A DNA stretch of 64,000 bases, taken from the NCBI GenBank assembly GCA_018645405.1, contig JABGOQ010000133.1, positions 48,428-112,427 of the forward strand, in the 5' to 3' direction. The number at the start of each line of letters is the position of its first letter. Position 1 is the stretch's first letter. The stretch is from Anaerolineae bacterium. GTDB lineage: Bacteria > Chloroflexota > Anaerolineae > Anaerolineales > Villigracilaceae. A model generated the notes under the pieces. That model worked only from the letters and a program-made list of their open reading frames with translations, had not been told where the DNA came from and searched no databases. The position numbers were made by a program, and so were the translations under genes. Of the stretch, positions 8,384 to 16,595 are shown piece after piece.

Positions 8384-9747
8384 TAATGGATTGGCGAAAA
8401 CCCAAGATTTTCTATCATCCATTTAACGCCTCGACCAAAAAGTCCTCGCAGATTCTTTGGTCCCGTATAAGGGATGTTTCGATTGACGATGAAGTGATTG
8501 GTGAAATCATTCGATTCTCCAGCCATTAGATCAGCGATTATGCGCCCAGCGGTTTGGGTGGATGGCACTCCCTCGCTGAAGCCTGTACCAAAATAGATGT
8601 TTTTATGATTGCCCGTCACGCCTACAGAGGGAGCCCGCCCCAAAGTATAGGCGGTAGTACCGCCCCAAGCATGATCAATGCTTAGGCCTTCAAGCTGGGG
8701 GAAAAAATCAAAGAAATTTTTCGTAACTCTTTGAGTGACTATTTTATCGTTGCCAGAACTTAATGCATCATAATCATAATATACAAAATCTGCTCCGCCC
8801 ATGAGGATGCGGCCATCAGAGGTAGGGATGCTGTAACTATACATGGTTCGCATATCGGATAAACCCTGTTTATTCTGCCAACCAACAGATTCCCATTGCG
8901 CTTTACTGAGTGGCTCAGTGACGATTTGGAAAACGCCAACTGGAAAAACTCTGTCTTTAAAGAAGCCAAGTTTATGCGCGTAGGCATTGGTGGCCATCAC
9001 CATAATTGGCGCTTGAATATCGCCTAGCTCAGTGTCAATATAATTTGTTTTTCCGGGCTTTATGCGTGTTACCACGGTACGTTCCCTGACTTCAACGCCC
9101 ATATCTTCGACGATGCGTTTCATCTCTCGGGCAAGTTTTGCGGGGTTAAGCGTGGCTCCATTGGGTTCTTTTAACCCGGCAAGAAATAGCGGAGATTTAA
9201 TTTCTTGCTCTAAATCTTTTCCTTGCAGGAGGGTAGATTCCAGCCCAAAAGTTTTTAGTTCTTCTTGATATTCTTCGAGCTCTTTTGCTTGTTTGGTATT
9301 TAAAGCAACTGCCAGCATCCCGTTTTCTTCGAAATCACAATCAACATCGTATTTTGAGATCATCATCTTGATTTGTTCTACACCATAAGATGATACTCTC
9401 CAATCTTTCTCACGGCGTTCAGGGTCTTTTTGATTCCAATCCAAAAGGCTGGTCGCTATGCAAAAACCGCCATTTCTGCCACTGGCTCCGTACCCGCAGA
9501 AGGCTCCTTCGAGGAGTACAACTTTCTTTTCGGGAAACTTTTTCTTGATATTATAAGCGGATGAAAGTCCTGTAAACCCGCCTCCGACAATAACAATATC
9601 TGCTTTATGGCTGCCGCGTAAAGGCTCGTTGATTTTCAGATTCTCCACATCTATGGTTTTAAACCAGAAATTATCTACAAAGTATTCGTAGAGATCGGGT
9701 GGTCTGAGATTTTTGCTTCTATTGTGAATTGGGGAGAAATACTTCAT
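8383..9747 (-). CDS. DAO-family FAD-dependent oxidoreductase (copy A)
   Basis: 454-residue flavin amine oxidase resembling the PuuB/OrdL-type branch of the DAO superfamily. An N-terminal leader containing LRPPDLYEYFVDN precedes the Rossmann motif IVGGGFTGLSSA (about residues 53-64), then the flavin segment GYGASGRNGGFC, and a C-terminal GGTTAYTLGRAPSVGV segment. It is closely related to the gene at 32663-34015 (same leader, same segments), so the two are paralogs on opposite strands. GAGGAGC lies upstream of the ATG with a long spacer. It follows the amidohydrolase gene by 60 bp. The likely role is oxidation of a secondary or tertiary amine from quaternary-amine breakdown. Substrate unknown. 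Confidence 0.9.
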   Translation of the reverse strand: MKYFSPIHNRSKNLRPPDLYEYFVDNFWFKTIDVENLKINEPLRGSHKADIVIVGGGFTGLSSAYNIKKKFPEKKVVLLEGAFCGYGASGRNGGFCIATSLLDWNQKDPERREKDWRVSSYGVEQIKMMISKYDVDCDFEENGMLAVALNTKQAKELEEYQEELKTFGLESTLLQGKDLEQEIKSPLFLAGLKEPNGATLNPAKLAREMKRIVEDMGVEVRERTVVTRIKPGKTNYIDTELGDIQAPIMVMATNAYAHKLGFFKDRVFPVGVFQIVTEPLSKAQWESVGWQNKQGLSDMRTMYSYSIPTSDGRILMGGADFVYYDYDALSSGNDKIVTQRVTKNFFDFFPQLEGLSIDHAWGGTTAYTLGRAPSVGVTGNHKNIYFGTGFSEGVPSTQTAGRIIADLMAGESNDFTNHFIVNRNIPYTGPKNLRGLFGRGVKWMIENLGFSPIH

Positions 9748-9807
9748 GTTATTTTGTAGCTCCTCTAAATTAAACCAACCTAACTTCTTATGTTTTTAAA
9801 TTGATTT

Positions 9808-11535
9808 TTACTCTTTCGCTGAGTAAACCAGTTTTCCTTCAAAAAGGGTCATCACGACCTGCGTTTCAGGTATTTGCTCAATATCGATATCAAAAAGATT
9901 GTCTTCAAGGACAACCAGATCTGCCAGTTTGCCTACTTCAATGGAGCCAATAGCTTCATCGAGGAAGTTGGCATATGCGCCATTTAGGGTCGAGGCAAGG
10001 ATCATCTTTTCAAGATTTGCTCGCTCGTCAAGCGGAGGCAGCACTCCCAGATCGCCATTCTCTAACTTTGCATTGGGATCCGATACTCGACGATAGTTCG
10101 ATTCTGAGCCATAGTCGCTGTCAAATTCTTTTTGAGAAATTTGACGAGTCATGCCATTATAGATTGCCTTTACCGGGTCTGGTTCAGTGACCCAGAAGTC
10201 GCTGGCAACGGTTACGTTAACCCCTGCATTGAAAAGGCTGTTGAAAGGGTATTGCTGATTGAACGCCCGTTCATGCCCCAGATAGGGTAGATTTAATTTC
10301 CAGAAGTAATCGTCCAAATTCATCCAGTAGGGGCTGGCGTGGACACTTAATCCCAATTTGCCCATACGCTGGATATCTTCTGGGCGCGCCAATTGTAAAT
10401 GAGCAAAGGAGTGCCGAGCATCACGATTCCTGTTCAAATCAACAAGTTTTTCGAGCGCATCCACTGTGTATTTTGCGGCGGCATCTCCAATCACGTGAAC
10501 GTGAATCTGATAGCCAGCGGCATCTATTTGAGCAAAGGCTTTTTGGAGAATACGATCATCCCAAACTTTGATGCCACGCCAATCATCATCCCGATGCGCA
10601 TAAGGCTCCAAAAGATAACCGGTTTCTTCCTCGATGACGTGATCGGCAAAGAATTTGAAAGAATGCGCCTTGAAGTGCGGATGTGTAAATTGTTTAACCA
10701 AAGCCTTTCCTTGCTCGATCTGTGTTCTAGCATCACCTTCTGGAGAAATCGTCCAGGATGCTCGATAGCGAAGGGTTAGCTTGCCAGCTTGCGCAAGTTC
10801 ATCGTAGGCTTCGTAGATATGGCGATCTTCAATTCCCAGCATCGCCTCGTGGGTGGTTGTGATCCCTTTTGTGTTGAGCCATTCTTGCAACCAGAGTAGC
10901 GATTTCTTGATTTCTTCCTTTGGTGGCGGAGGTATAAGATGGCCAACAAGGTTCATAGCCCCGGGCTCCTGAAGCAATCCCGAAGGTTCTCCAGTTTTAG
11001 GGTCTTTTTTGATCACGCCCTCGTTCGGCTGGGGAGTATTTTTGGTAATTTGAGCCAACTCCAGTGCTTTTGAGTTGACCCACATTGAGTGCCCATCTTT
11101 GGAGGTAATCGCAATCGGGCGATCTGAGATAATCTCATCGAGCCACTCTTTGCGCGGGCCAATTTCATCAAAAGCAGAACGCAAATAACCGCCGCCAATA
11201 ATCCACTGCGCATTCGGGTGCGTTTCTACAAACTTATGGATAGCGTTAAGATACGCTTGAATTTGATCTTTGCCCGTCATATTGAAAAGGGATAATTGAT
11301 ACTGATAAAGATGAGCACTCAGGGCAGGGTGCATATGACTATCCACAAATGCAGGCAAGACCATCTTCCCATTCAAGTCCATGACGGCCGTATTAGAATC
11401 GATATATGCGCCCACCTCCGCGTCTGTGCCGACGAAGATGATTTTATCGTCAGTGATTGCGATGGCTTCTGCCCAACTTTGATTTGAGTTGACCGTGTAT
11501 ACAGAAGCGTTTTTTAATACCAGATTTGCTTTCAT
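9808..11535 (-). CDS. YtcJ-like metal-dependent amidohydrolase
   Basis: Amidohydrolase-superfamily enzyme (YtcJ / N-substituted formamide deformylase-like), 575 residues from the chosen ATG. It has the metal-binding DSHMHP motif near residues 66-71, HVHVIGDAA in the middle of the barrel, and SDFWVTEPDP late, plus the small beta-sandwich domain formed from both ends. The start at 11535 (MKANLVLKNA) is preferred over an upstream in-frame ATG because AAGGGA lies just ahead and the family begins with this strand. It sits between a cupin gene and a DAO oxidase on the same strand. Hydrolysis of an N-acyl or formyl intermediate of amine catabolism would fit, but that is inference. Confidence 0.9.
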   Translation of the reverse strand: MKANLVLKNASVYTVNSNQSWAEAIAITDDKIIFVGTDAEVGAYIDSNTAVMDLNGKMVLPAFVDSHMHPALSAHLYQYQLSLFNMTGKDQIQAYLNAIHKFVETHPNAQWIIGGGYLRSAFDEIGPRKEWLDEIISDRPIAITSKDGHSMWVNSKALELAQITKNTPQPNEGVIKKDPKTGEPSGLLQEPGAMNLVGHLIPPPPKEEIKKSLLWLQEWLNTKGITTTHEAMLGIEDRHIYEAYDELAQAGKLTLRYRASWTISPEGDARTQIEQGKALVKQFTHPHFKAHSFKFFADHVIEEETGYLLEPYAHRDDDWRGIKVWDDRILQKAFAQIDAAGYQIHVHVIGDAAAKYTVDALEKLVDLNRNRDARHSFAHLQLARPEDIQRMGKLGLSVHASPYWMNLDDYFWKLNLPYLGHERAFNQQYPFNSLFNAGVNVTVASDFWVTEPDPVKAIYNGMTRQISQKEFDSDYGSESNYRRVSDPNAKLENGDLGVLPPLDERANLEKMILASTLNGAYANFLDEAIGSIEVGKLADLVVLEDNLFDIDIEQIPETQVVMTLFEGKLVYSAKE

Positions 11536-11610
11536 CGATTCCCTTTTCTCAATTAGAAATTCCCTATATTCTGGACACAACCTCGTTCACTGAAATCTTG
11601 GATAGATACT

Positions 11611-11752
11611 TCGCGCCGATTCGCGCGTATTTTGGGCTTGGGTGCCGCTTCCGAGCTGATTCTCGGCGTGAGCGGGGAGGTGTCCATATTGCGAGAATGT
11701 TGATGGATGGCACGCAAGTTGAGGTCACGTGCGGGGCGAGGTGCTTCATCCC
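11611..11752 (+). repeat. Nested-palindrome intergenic repeat, copy 3
   Basis: Family blocks seen: TTTGGGCTTGGGTGCCGC, GATTCTCGGCGTGAGCGGG, GAGAATGTTGATGGATGGCACG, CAAGTTGAGGTCACGTGC and TGCTTCATCC. It fills the gap between the cupin and amidohydrolase genes. Short open frames across it are repeat artefacts. Confidence 0.85.
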
Positions 11753-11790
11753 AGATAGGCTCAATCATAAATATCTCCTCTTTGAGAAAA

Positions 11791-12132
11791 CTATCCAATC
11801 ATAAAGACTTTGCGGACGGTTTCAATGATGTGGCTGGTGCCGCACCATCCATTGCGCAGAAAAATGGCATCGCCCGCTTTGACTTCGGAGACTTCGCCAT
11901 CATCGCTGATCAGTTTCCAATGCCCCTGAAGGATATAGCAGAATTCATCGCTTTCTCTTTCCATACGATATTTTCCAGGCGTACATTCCCAGATGCCAGA
12001 CTCACGTCCTTCGTCATCGCTATAAACTTCTAACCAAGATGTTTCTGGCGCAGAGCCTTCGAGTGATGTGGGGTGCACGCCCAGGCTTTCTAACCCTTGT
12101 TCCATAACTTGTTTTTTGACTGGCAATTTCAT
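11791..12132 (-). CDS. Small cupin-domain protein (EutQ/DUF861-like)
   Basis: 113-residue single-domain cupin. The conserved core includes GIWECTPGKYRMER, a C-terminal barrel strand GDAIFLRNGWCGT, and YILQGHWKL, as in (S)-ureidoglycine aminohydrolase/DUF861-type cupins. AAGGAG precedes the ATG. It is the first gene upstream of the amidohydrolase, separated by a palindromic repeat. Such cupins often act as small isomerases, hydrolases or metabolite sensors, and the reaction here is unknown. Classical metal-ligand histidines are sparse, so a non-metal or atypical site is possible. Confidence 0.8.
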   Translation of the reverse strand: MKLPVKKQVMEQGLESLGVHPTSLEGSAPETSWLEVYSDDEGRESGIWECTPGKYRMERESDEFCYILQGHWKLISDDGEVSEVKAGDAIFLRNGWCGTSHIIETVRKVFMIG

Positions 12133-12168
12133 GATTTGCTCCTTCAGAAAAATAGATGGATGGTAGAT

Positions 12169-13026
12169 TTAAATACCACTAAATTCGCGGGCAGTATAAA
12201 ATAGAAATCTATCCGCTAATTCCGCCGATAAAATGAGTACAAAGCAAAGCGCATAAAAAACGGGATGTGTTTTTGCCTGAGAGAGTGTAGTGCTCAGGCA
12301 AACTATGCCCGCGATATTCAAAAATATGCGAAGGTAAAAAATGTTTTTATAGCCTTCCCATAATTTTTGAATGGTATCTTTGTGTGAAGCTGAAGCATAA
12401 TTTATTGTTCTGCCAATTATTAAAATAGATTCAATCCCAAGAAACAAGAGAGTCCATTTTGTTAATATAGTTAGAATATCATTGTGGATAGATGCACTCA
12501 ACGAAAACCCTCTGAACGCAAAAATTGTGCCAGCTACTACGCTACCGAGAATTAAGGCTGTCAGGAAGAATGAAGTTGGCGTAAAAAAAGCGTTCCAAAT
12601 CGGGACGGTTCTCAGCATATATACTCGGGACATTGAAAATACGAGCATATAACCAAAAAATATCGCCAACCAGATAAGGGCTGCTTGCATCTTCACGGAA
12701 TCAATTTGCGCCCACAGAAAAAAAGCGACAGCGAGACTCGATAAGGTGAAGAAAAGAGCAAAGGCGATTTCACGGCTCAACCAGGATGCGCGGAAGTTGC
12801 TAATTGCTCTATAGGCGATGAAGGGGCTTCCCAGATGTGCCAATGAAATTGACAAGCTAAAGATCATAATTGCAACGGTGATCATCAAGGGAGTCAAAAT
12901 TAACGCATTTGCATGAGCCAAATCAGATTGAAGAGCCAAATAATGGCGGAGAGCCATCAATACCCAAAATGCGCCCACCGCCATTTGGGAAAAAGTTGTG
13001 AAGAGGACTAAAGACCATTTCTTCAT
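12169..13026 (-). CDS. dmsC: DmsC-like membrane anchor subunit
   Basis: Integral membrane quinol-oxidising anchor of a DMSO reductase-type complex, 285 residues with about eight hydrophobic helices. It begins MKKWSLVLFTTF and has the LGSPFIAYRAISNFRASWLS segment shared by DmsC proteins. The ATG at 13026 is chosen because it starts 1 bp after the DmsB stop and follows a GAAGAGGT sequence. A longer frame would overlap dmsB by 56 bp. Third gene of a dmsABC-type operon. It would pass electrons from menaquinol to the iron-sulfur subunit. Confidence 0.87.
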   Translation of the reverse strand: MKKWSLVLFTTFSQMAVGAFWVLMALRHYLALQSDLAHANALILTPLMITVAIMIFSLSISLAHLGSPFIAYRAISNFRASWLSREIAFALFFTLSSLAVAFFLWAQIDSVKMQAALIWLAIFFGYMLVFSMSRVYMLRTVPIWNAFFTPTSFFLTALILGSVVAGTIFAFRGFSLSASIHNDILTILTKWTLLFLGIESILIIGRTINYASASHKDTIQKLWEGYKNIFYLRIFLNIAGIVCLSTTLSQAKTHPVFYALCFVLILSAELADRFLFYTAREFSGI

Positions 13027-13027
13027 C

Positions 13028-13645
13028 TTAGACCTCTTCCCGATTTGCAATTTCTGTGGGTTCGGAATCCGTTCTATGAGCATCTTTATGCGGCGTGATC
13101 AGGAAGGCGGGTTCAGTCAACTCGGAGTCAGGCAAAGGGAAGACATTCGTTGCGTCTTTGTGTTTTTCATTTAGCTCGGAGAGTTCGCCGAAATCCAAAA
13201 CCCGCATCGGGCAGGCGGCTACGCAAGTTGGAGGTTTTCCTTGATCAAGTTCGTCGTGGCAGAAGGTACATTTTGTCATTTTCCCCGCTTTTTCGTCATA
13301 TTGTGGCGCGCCATAGGGACATGCCCAGGCGCAGTAGCCGCAACCGATACATGTTTCCGTGTTGACCAAAACGATGCCGTCTTCGCGTTTGTGTATTGCC
13401 CCCGTTGGGCAAACTTCCGCGCAGATGGGACGCTCGCAATGGTTGCAAGACATGGAAAGATTATAGGCAAAGACATTGGGTATCCAGGTATCATCAGATT
13501 GTTGCCAATCACCACCGGCAACTTCATAAACTCTACGCCATAAGAGTCCGACTTCCAAGCCATGCTTATCTTTGCAGGCGACCTGACAAGCCTTGCACCC
13601 GGAGCAAGCTGTTGAGTCGAGATAAAAAGCGTATTGTTTCACCAT
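13028..13645 (-). CDS. dmsB: DmsB-like [4Fe-4S] electron-transfer subunit
   Basis: 205-residue ferredoxin-like subunit with four cysteine groups: CSGCKACQVAC near the N-terminus, CNHCERPICAEVCP, CIGCGYCAWACP, and CTFCH with a later CVAACP. This is the standard four-cluster DmsB/PsrB arrangement. It links the catalytic DmsA-like subunit to the membrane anchor. The ATG is directly next to the DmsA stop codon and its stop is 1 bp from the DmsC start, so the three are translationally coupled. No signal peptide is seen. Confidence 0.93.
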   Translation of the reverse strand: MVKQYAFYLDSTACSGCKACQVACKDKHGLEVGLLWRRVYEVAGGDWQQSDDTWIPNVFAYNLSMSCNHCERPICAEVCPTGAIHKREDGIVLVNTETCIGCGYCAWACPYGAPQYDEKAGKMTKCTFCHDELDQGKPPTCVAACPMRVLDFGELSELNEKHKDATNVFPLPDSELTEPAFLITPHKDAHRTDSEPTEIANREEV

Positions 13646-15910
13646 CTAGCTTTTTACCTTCTCTATTTGCACCATGATGGTGTGCAGGGCGTTGCTGAAT
13701 GCCCAAGGGGTCCATTTTTCAGAGGTTAGAACATTGGTCGAGCCGCTCTGGTCAACGCCCTCTTCATTTGGATTCCACCACGCTCCAGCGGGAATATCCA
13801 CTACGCCGGGCATAATCCGTTTTGTCACTCGGCAGGGCGTTATGAGCGCACCGCGTTCGTTGAAAACTTTGACTTTATCTCCGTTTTTTATATTTCGCTT
13901 TTCAGCGTCTACAGGATTGATAAAGACGCGCTGTGGGAAGGCTTCTCTGAGCCAATCGTTATTGTCGTGGGTGGAGTGAACGCGCCCCATTGAGTGATGC
14001 CCCAACGCCTGAAGCGGATATTCTTCGGCTTCTGCCCCAAAAGGGCTTTCCCATTCCTGGATATATTTTGGCACTGCCGGAATCACATCAGGTTTGCCCA
14101 TATCGAATAAGGTTTTTGAAAATATCTCAATCTTGCCAGAAGGTGTGCCCAGCGGATTGACTTCTGGGTCTGCGCGGAAATCCTCAAATGCGATCGCTGG
14201 CTTTGTCACCGGGACAGAATAAACGCCCATATTGGAATCGGCAAACTCATCAAAGGCGGGGACATCAGGGAAGCGCGCTTCTCGATACGCCTCGATAGCC
14301 CACTCAATCCAATCGCGGTCATCACGACCTTGTGTGTATTCCTCGCCAATGCCTAATTTCTCAGCCAATTCAGCACAAATCTGATAATCACTCTTAGTTT
14401 CAGAGAGCGGTTCAACCAGTTTGGGCATTAGAATTAATTCATCCCCGTATTTCCAGCCATCTTCGAGACCCCAAGTCTCGAATTGGGAGCAGACTGGCAG
14501 GATGATATCGGCATACAGCCCCGAAGAAGTCATAAATTGATCTTGGACGACAATCAATTCAACCAGATTTTCATCTTGAAGGATTTCTGTAGCGCGGTTG
14601 ATATTGCCGTGCTGGTTGACAAGCGTATTACAAGCGACTGCGTAAATCAGTTTGATATTGCTGTCTAATTTCTCCACCCCTTTTACGCCATCTTCTGCGC
14701 TCATTTCTTCGCCGCGGAGAGCTGCCTCCGTCCAGAGAAAACTGGGAATCGCGGCTTTGACGGGATTCTCCTCAACGGGGAAAAGAGACCAAAGTGGACC
14801 ACCATCATTAGATTGGTACGCCATGCCACTCGCCCAACCACCAGAAATACCAACATTTCCCGTAATCGCGGCTAACGTACAACCAACCAGAACAGCTTGC
14901 TCACCATAGGCGCGGCGTTGCATCCCATAGCCCTGATAGAGTACGCCCGATTTGCTGGTGGCATATTCACGTGCAATGCGGGCAATTGTTTCATGCGGAA
15001 TACCCGTGATAGATTCTGCCCATTCAGGTGTTTTCGGAATGCCATCTCTTATGCCTAAAATATAATCTTTATAACTTTCTTCCCCTTCCAACCCGGTTGG
15101 CATTTGCGTTTCATCAAAGCCAACACAATGGGTGCGTACAAATTCGGCATCGTAGAGATTTTCGGAGATCATCACATACGCCATCGCGCTCATCATGGCT
15201 ACATCTGTGCCCGGGCGGATGGGAATCCACTCATCAGCCAAGCTAACCGCGCTCATGCTCATGCGCGGATCAATGCAGACAACTTTGGCACCATTTTCAC
15301 GCGCCTTTTTGATCAGGAAATCGCTATTGGTGCCATCGCGCATTTCGGCGGGATTCCAACTCCACATCAGGATATATTTAGAATTCAGCCAATCCTGACG
15401 CTGGTTGCCGGTTTCATTTGTGCCGTAGATAATTTCAGTAATTTGCTCAATCACTCCCCAGCTGTAGCTACTATAGTGATTCAAACAGCCGCCAAATAAA
15501 TTCATCAGCCGATGAGCGGTATCAGACCCCATCGTATGGCTGCTCCCCCCAGTGCCATAGGGAACGTATAAAGCACCATTTCCATAGGTCTCTTTGATTC
15601 TCTGCATTTCTGCGGCAATTATGCTGAGCGCTTCATCCCATGAAATGCGTTCAAATTTCCCTTCGCCGCGTTTGCCAACGCGTTTCAGCGGGTATTTCAA
15701 ACGGTCGGGATGATACTGACGGCGCAAATAAGCACGTCCGCGCACACATGCCCGCAATTGCGGGTCGGCGATGCTGTCGGGGCGGTCGTCTGTTTCCAGA
15801 CGGGTGATAACACCATCTTTGATATGCGCCTTCAACAAACAACGCCCGCCACAATTATGCGCCGGACACCCAACTCGTACTACTCGCTCGTCAGTTTGCG
15901 TTGAATCCAT
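13646..15910 (-). CDS. dmsA: DmsA-like molybdopterin oxidoreductase without a Tat signal
   Basis: Catalytic subunit of a DMSO reductase-family enzyme, 754 residues. N-terminal [4Fe-4S] cysteines are C15, C20, C24 and C54. The HYSSYSWG segment aligns with the E. coli DmsA region that carries the Mo-ligand serine, which would be S150 here. The C-terminal MGD-binding domain ends near the stop. It likely reduces an S- or N-oxide (DMSO/TMAO-like) or acts on a related substrate. Unlike most DmsA proteins it starts only 14 residues before the first cysteine and has no twin-arginine leader. The upstream frame closes after 11 codons, so none is missed. It starts 5 bp after the DinB-like gene. The complex may face the cytoplasm. 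Confidence 0.92.
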   Translation of the reverse strand: MDSTQTDERVVRVGCPAHNCGGRCLLKAHIKDGVITRLETDDRPDSIADPQLRACVRGRAYLRRQYHPDRLKYPLKRVGKRGEGKFERISWDEALSIIAAEMQRIKETYGNGALYVPYGTGGSSHTMGSDTAHRLMNLFGGCLNHYSSYSWGVIEQITEIIYGTNETGNQRQDWLNSKYILMWSWNPAEMRDGTNSDFLIKKARENGAKVVCIDPRMSMSAVSLADEWIPIRPGTDVAMMSAMAYVMISENLYDAEFVRTHCVGFDETQMPTGLEGEESYKDYILGIRDGIPKTPEWAESITGIPHETIARIAREYATSKSGVLYQGYGMQRRAYGEQAVLVGCTLAAITGNVGISGGWASGMAYQSNDGGPLWSLFPVEENPVKAAIPSFLWTEAALRGEEMSAEDGVKGVEKLDSNIKLIYAVACNTLVNQHGNINRATEILQDENLVELIVVQDQFMTSSGLYADIILPVCSQFETWGLEDGWKYGDELILMPKLVEPLSETKSDYQICAELAEKLGIGEEYTQGRDDRDWIEWAIEAYREARFPDVPAFDEFADSNMGVYSVPVTKPAIAFEDFRADPEVNPLGTPSGKIEIFSKTLFDMGKPDVIPAVPKYIQEWESPFGAEAEEYPLQALGHHSMGRVHSTHDNNDWLREAFPQRVFINPVDAEKRNIKNGDKVKVFNERGALITPCRVTKRIMPGVVDIPAGAWWNPNEEGVDQSGSTNVLTSEKWTPWAFSNALHTIMVQIEKVKS

Positions 15911-15915
15911 ATAGT

Positions 15916-16386
15916 TTATATCGCTTCTTCGATCTCTTCCTGATGCTCAATTACATGGTCGATCATATATTCAACCAAGGTCGCAATATCACCCCGCTCT
16001 TCTCCCCATGGGTAGAGCATATCTCCGGGAAAGCGTTCAGAAGGCATTTCCTGAACAGCGTTGCTTAGTTCTTTATATCCTTTTTCCCACTCACCCAAAA
16101 TTTGCTGGTCTGATAATTTTCTCTGCTCTTCTACTGCTCTACCGTTGTAATCAACTTCTTCTTCATCAAGGTCTGGGATCAGGTATTCATCCCCAGCTTG
16201 ATATGCGTTAATGGATTTTGCGACTTCCAAATTCCAGGTGGCAATATGCCCAAGAATATCTCTGACACTCCAGCCTGAATCTTTATGAACGGTCATTTCA
16301 AGCTCAACTTTTTTCAATGTTTCATGAGTGGCAAGGTGAACTTCGGTCAATTTATCAAGCAGATTATTTTTGTCGTTTGCGGACAT
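15916..16386 (-). CDS. DinB/YfiT-like four-helix protein
   Basis: 156-residue protein of the DinB_2/maleylpyruvate-isomerase-like fold. The pattern is an N-terminal helix, WSVRDILGHIATWN (first metal-type histidine), and a C-terminal YMIDHVIEHQEE helix with two further histidines, consistent with the family's metal triad. These proteins are often thiol-dependent metalloenzymes, but the function of most is unknown. It precedes dmsA by 5 bp and may be co-transcribed. TTCTCC on the plus strand marks a good ribosome-binding site (GGAGAA) before the ATG. It might be a helper for the DmsABC-like complex, but nothing in the sequence proves this. Confidence 0.8.
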   Translation of the reverse strand: MSANDKNNLLDKLTEVHLATHETLKKVELEMTVHKDSGWSVRDILGHIATWNLEVAKSINAYQAGDEYLIPDLDEEEVDYNGRAVEEQRKLSDQQILGEWEKGYKELSNAVQEMPSERFPGDMLYPWGEERGDIATLVEYMIDHVIEHQEEIEEAI

Positions 16387-16405
16387 AAGATTTTCTCCTT
16401 CGTGT

Positions 16406-16422
16406 AAAACCTGTCAGGTTTT
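16406..16422. terminator. Small palindrome upstream of the DinB-like gene
   Basis: AAAACCTGTCAGGTTTT followed on the plus strand by CTTTTTTG. No plus-strand gene precedes it, so it may instead be an operator for the minus-strand DinB-dmsABC genes 20 bp away. Confidence 0.3.
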
Positions 16423-16431
16423 CTTTTTTGG

Positions 16432-16576
16432 GGATGTGAAACCGCTTTGCTCTTGATTTGAGTTTGCGTTCCGCTCCAAACATTTTCGCGGCGTGAACGG
16501 GATTCTGTTTACGCCACGAAAATCTTGACTAAGGGTAGCAAGTTGAGGTCATGCGCGTCGCGAGGTACTTCACCCC
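16432..16576 (+). repeat. Nested-palindrome intergenic repeat, copy 4
   Basis: Blocks: GATGTGAAACCGCTTTGC (left outer arm), GAGTTTGCGTTCCGCTCC, TTTTCGCGGCGTGAACGGG, TTTACGCCACGAAAATCTTGA, GCAAGTTGAGGTCATGCGCG and a TACTTCACCCC end. It fills the gap between the FAD/GcvT gene and the DinB-like gene. Confidence 0.85.
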
Positions 16577-16595
16577 AGAGAAATTTTGTTTAAAA

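Noticed and set aside
10399..10779. 126-codon open frame on the plus strand inside the amidohydrolase gene
   Set aside because: Antisense shadow of the amidohydrolase. No motif or independent start signal.
11553..11798. Short open frames (about 65-92 codons, both strands) across 11526-11804
   Set aside because: They run across repeat copy 3, and similar frames occur in the other repeat copies, so they are by-products of the repeat, not genes.
13028..13083. Longer start for DmsC overlapping dmsB
   Set aside because: The 19 extra residues are polar, overlap the dmsB end, and the ATG at 13026 has a better-placed ribosome-binding site and starts the first helix.
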